DNA from: Pseudomonadota bacterium
GTDB lineage: Bacteria > Myxococcota_A > Polyangia > Polyangiales > Polyangiaceae
Length of the DNA: 6,890 nt
Assembly (NCBI GenBank): GCA_023411445.1
Contig: JAEYOT010000372.1
Coordinates: 1-6,890, forward strand
Reading direction: 5' to 3'
Shown one piece after another: positions 5,026 through 6,890 of this stretch. Below the pieces are notes generated by a model. That model was not told where the DNA came from, ran no database searches, and saw only the letters and a list, made by a program, of their open reading frames with translations. A program made the translations under genes and the position numbers. Each line of letters opens with the position of its first letter. Position 1 is the stretch's first letter.

Positions 5026-6752
5026 CGCCGCGCGGACAGCGGCAGCTCCTTCAGCACCAGCGAGCGTGCCTGATACGCCGCGAGCGCTTGCCGAACCTGC
5101 TCTTCGTTGGCGTTCTCGCCCACGAGCAGCATCTCCAGCAAGCTGTCCTGATCGCCCTCGATCGTCACCGGTGCGTCGTCCGGCAACTGAGCCAGCTTGA
5201 GCGCGTGGCGGATGGCGTCGGTCACGCCGCCGAGCTGATCGATCAAGCCGCGCTCCAAGCCTTGCTTGCCGCTCCAGATGCGGCCCTGCGCGTGCTCTTC
5301 CACCTTCTCGCGCGGCAGCTTGCGGCCCTCGACCACGCGCGACAAAAACAGATCGTACACCGACTGCATCTCGGCGCGGATGCGCTCCCGCGTCGCGTCG
5401 TCCCACATACTGAACGGCGATTGAGCGGCGGCGCGCGCCGCTGCGCCCGGCTCCGGGCTGGCAGGGAACGTCTCCGTGTGCACGCCGATCTCCTCCAGCG
5501 TGCCGCTCAGCACGATCTTGCCGCCGAACACGCCGATCGAGCCGACGATGCTGGTCGGCTCGGCCAAGATGCGATCGGCCGCCACCGCCATGTAGTAGCC
5601 GCCGCTCGCCGCCATGCCGCCGACCGAGACCACCAGCGGCTTCTTCTTCTTGAGCTCGCGCAACTCGTGCCAGAGCAGGTCGCTGGCCAGCGCGGAGCCA
5701 CCGGGTGAGTCGATGCGTAGCACCACCGCCTTGACCGAATCCTGCTTCTTCAGTCGGCGGATGGTCTTGGTCATGGCGCGCGCCGTGATGCCGCCGCTCT
5801 CGAAGGCGCCGCCCGACTCCATGGCGATGGCGCCCTCCGCCGGCACCACCGCGACGTGCGGTCTTGAAGTGGAGCCCTCGTTGCTACCGGCGATGATGCG
5901 CACGAGCTCCGCGATGTCCGGACCCTGGCTGCTCTTGGCCCGGCTGCCGTAGCTGCCGGTCACGCGCTCGGTCTTGCTCAGCTTCTTCGCCTCGATCAGC
6001 GCCTCGGACTCGAACCCGACAGCGTCGATCAAGCCCTGCCTCTTCGCCTCCTCCGGGCTCCACGGGCCATGTTCTAGCGCCGCGCGCACGCTGTCCGGCT
6101 TGCCCGCCTGCGTGGCTTGATCCAGCCAGCCGGCGCGGATGGCGCCGAGCGTCTCCAGCAAGGACTCGCGCGCGGGCTCACTGGGGCCCTCGCGCGTGAA
6201 CGGCTCCACGCCGCTCTTGAACTTGCCCACGTGGAGGAAGTCCACCCCCACCTTGAGCTTGTCGAACAGGCCGCGCATATACATCACCTGCGCGGCGATG
6301 CCGACCGTGTCTGCGCCGCCGGCGGGGCTGAGCCAGGTGCGCGTGCAAGCCTTGAGCGCGAAGGCGGCGCTGGAGTTGTTCAGCACGTGCGCGTGGCACA
6401 CCACGGGCTTGCCCTTCTTCTTCACCTTCTGGAACAGGGCGCCGAGCTCCTCGGTCTGCGCCCAACCCAGCGTTGCGCCGCCGAACTTGATGAAGGCGCC
6501 GCTCACGTCCGGATCGTCCACGATCTTTTCCACGCTGCGCGCCAGCGCCACGTAGGTGCGCGAGGGCGGTGGTTGAAACAGCCCACCGCCGATGCTCTCC
6601 GGCACGCCCGCAGAGAGATCGAACTCGGCGACGCGCTGGGAGAGCGAGCCGCCCCCGCTGCCAGCGCTACCGCCGCCGCGCGGACGGCCGTGACACGCTG
6701 CCAGGGTCAGCGCGGAGAGCAACCAAACCGCACGCCGAACGCTCTTTGTCAC
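4947..6752 (-). CDS. sppA: SppA-like S49 signal peptide peptidase, predicted lipoprotein
   Basis: The protein has 601 residues and two tandem S49 (ClpP-fold) domains, the long form seen in E. coli SppA. Such enzymes degrade cleaved signal peptides in the membrane with a Ser-Lys dyad split between the domains. The N-terminal domain has GKFKSGVEPF, placing the general-base lysine at K179. The C-terminal domain has LRIDSPGGSA (345-354) and GGMAASGGYY, placing the nucleophile at S383. The Lys-Ser distance of 204 residues is close to that of the E. coli enzyme (K209, S409). The N-terminus is a lipoprotein signal (KSVRR n-region, hydrophobic core, L-A-A-C with Cys20) followed by a Gly/Ser-rich linker (26-36), so lipid replaces the usual membrane helix. 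GTG 6752 is chosen because it yields this signal. It overlaps the upstream stop as GTGA, implying translational coupling; only a weak GGA lies upstream. The C-terminal LPFGISLE resembles the family's usual end, so this stop looks genuine. Confidence 0.92.
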   Translation of the reverse strand: MTKSVRRAVWLLSALTLAACHGRPRGGGSAGSGGGSLSQRVAEFDLSAGVPESIGGGLFQPPPSRTYVALARSVEKIVDDPDVSGAFIKFGGATLGWAQTEELGALFQKVKKKGKPVVCHAHVLNNSSAAFALKACTRTWLSPAGGADTVGIAAQVMYMRGLFDKLKVGVDFLHVGKFKSGVEPFTREGPSEPARESLLETLGAIRAGWLDQATQAGKPDSVRAALEHGPWSPEEAKRQGLIDAVGFESEALIEAKKLSKTERVTGSYGSRAKSSQGPDIAELVRIIAGSNEGSTSRPHVAVVPAEGAIAMESGGAFESGGITARAMTKTIRRLKKQDSVKAVVLRIDSPGGSALASDLLWHELRELKKKKPLVVSVGGMAASGGYYMAVAADRILAEPTSIVGSIGVFGGKIVLSGTLEEIGVHTETFPASPEPGAAARAAAQSPFSMWDDATRERIRAEMQSVYDLFLSRVVEGRKLPREKVEEHAQGRIWSGKQGLERGLIDQLGGVTDAIRHALKLAQLPDDAPVTIEGDQDSLLEMLLVGENANEEQVRQALAAYQARSLVLKELPLSARRYASALGPLAAGERVVAALPFGISLE

Positions 6753-6890
6753 TTGGGCAAGTCCGTGGTGTCGATGTGAGGCGCCGCTTCTTTCGGTGCC
6801 TCGGGCGCGGGCGCCGCGGCGGGCGTGGACTCGGCGGGCGCGGGCGCTTCGGCCGCGGGCGGAGCGCTGGCTGCTTCCGCGATGCGCGCC
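6749..6890 (-). CDS. C-terminus of an Ala/Pro-rich protein (runs off right edge)
   Basis: The minus-strand frame ending at the TGA 6751-6749 is open for 46 codons to the window edge. It encodes an Ala/Pro/Glu-rich low-complexity stretch ending in PHIDTTDLPK. The TGA overlaps the GTG of the peptidase gene by four bases (GTGA), the usual sign of a translationally coupled operon, and this is the main reason for calling it coding. The composition is that of a flexible tail or linker, as found at the ends of secreted or membrane proteins. No domain is visible and the product cannot be named. Its start and main body lie beyond the right edge. Confidence 0.65.
   Translation of the reverse strand, partial: ARIAEAASAPPAAEAPAPAESTPAAAPAPEAPKEAAPHIDTTDLPK

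Noticed and set aside
4254..5708. A 484-codon plus-strand open frame
   Set aside because: It runs over the end of the transporter in another frame and antisense to the peptidase. The translation is Arg/Ala-rich and featureless, typical of shadow frames in high-GC DNA.
1..6890. A defence, toxin-antitoxin or mobile-element system
   Set aside because: No nuclease, helicase, transposase, integrase, repeat array or small toxin-like gene pair is visible. The TerB-like region alone is too weak a hint for a stress or defence cluster, as no other ter-type gene is present.

Overview
The window is very GC-rich, densely packed bacterial chromosome. It encodes two lipoprotein signal peptides, a eukaryote-type PPP protein phosphatase and a zinc-ribbon/beta-propeller membrane protein. 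This mix, with the base composition and frequent GTG starts, suggests a myxobacterium or related delta-proteobacterial lineage (Myxococcota). That is inference; there is no rRNA or other marker gene here to settle it. I see no tRNA, rRNA, CRISPR array, transposase, integrase, phage gene or recognisable defence island.

Layout, left to right. (1) Bases 1-95, minus strand: the first 31 codons of a lipoprotein that continues beyond the left edge. (2) Bases 96-234: a divergent intergenic region with two inverted repeats. (3) Bases 235-1404, plus strand: a protein with a cytoplasmic-type zinc ribbon, one membrane segment and a PQQ-like beta-propeller. (4) Bases 1417-3096, minus strand: a PPP-family serine/threonine phosphatase with an N-terminal helical region resembling TerB. 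It converges on gene 3 with a 12-base gap. (5) Bases 3097-3312: a second divergent intergenic region. (6) Bases 3313-5025, plus strand: a large membrane protein that looks like a ZIP-type metal transporter half fused to a second permease-like half, with two histidine-rich segments. (7) Bases 4947-6752, minus strand: an SppA-like S49 peptidase predicted to be a lipoprotein. Its end overlaps the end of gene 6 by 79 bases. (8) Bases 6749-6890, minus strand: the Ala/Pro-rich C-terminus of a gene whose stop overlaps the start of gene 7 by 4 bases, so genes 8 and 7 probably form an operon.

How the genes relate. Nothing forces these genes into one pathway: four strand changes split them into separate transcription units, apart from the 8-7 pair. 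A loose envelope theme is visible: two lipoproteins, a membrane-anchored propeller, a metal transporter and an envelope peptidase. The most unusual items are the ZIP-permease fusion with a degenerate metal site (gene 6) and the TerB-like/PPP phosphatase fusion (gene 4). I did not find a convincing new multi-gene system; the novelty is at the level of domain architecture.
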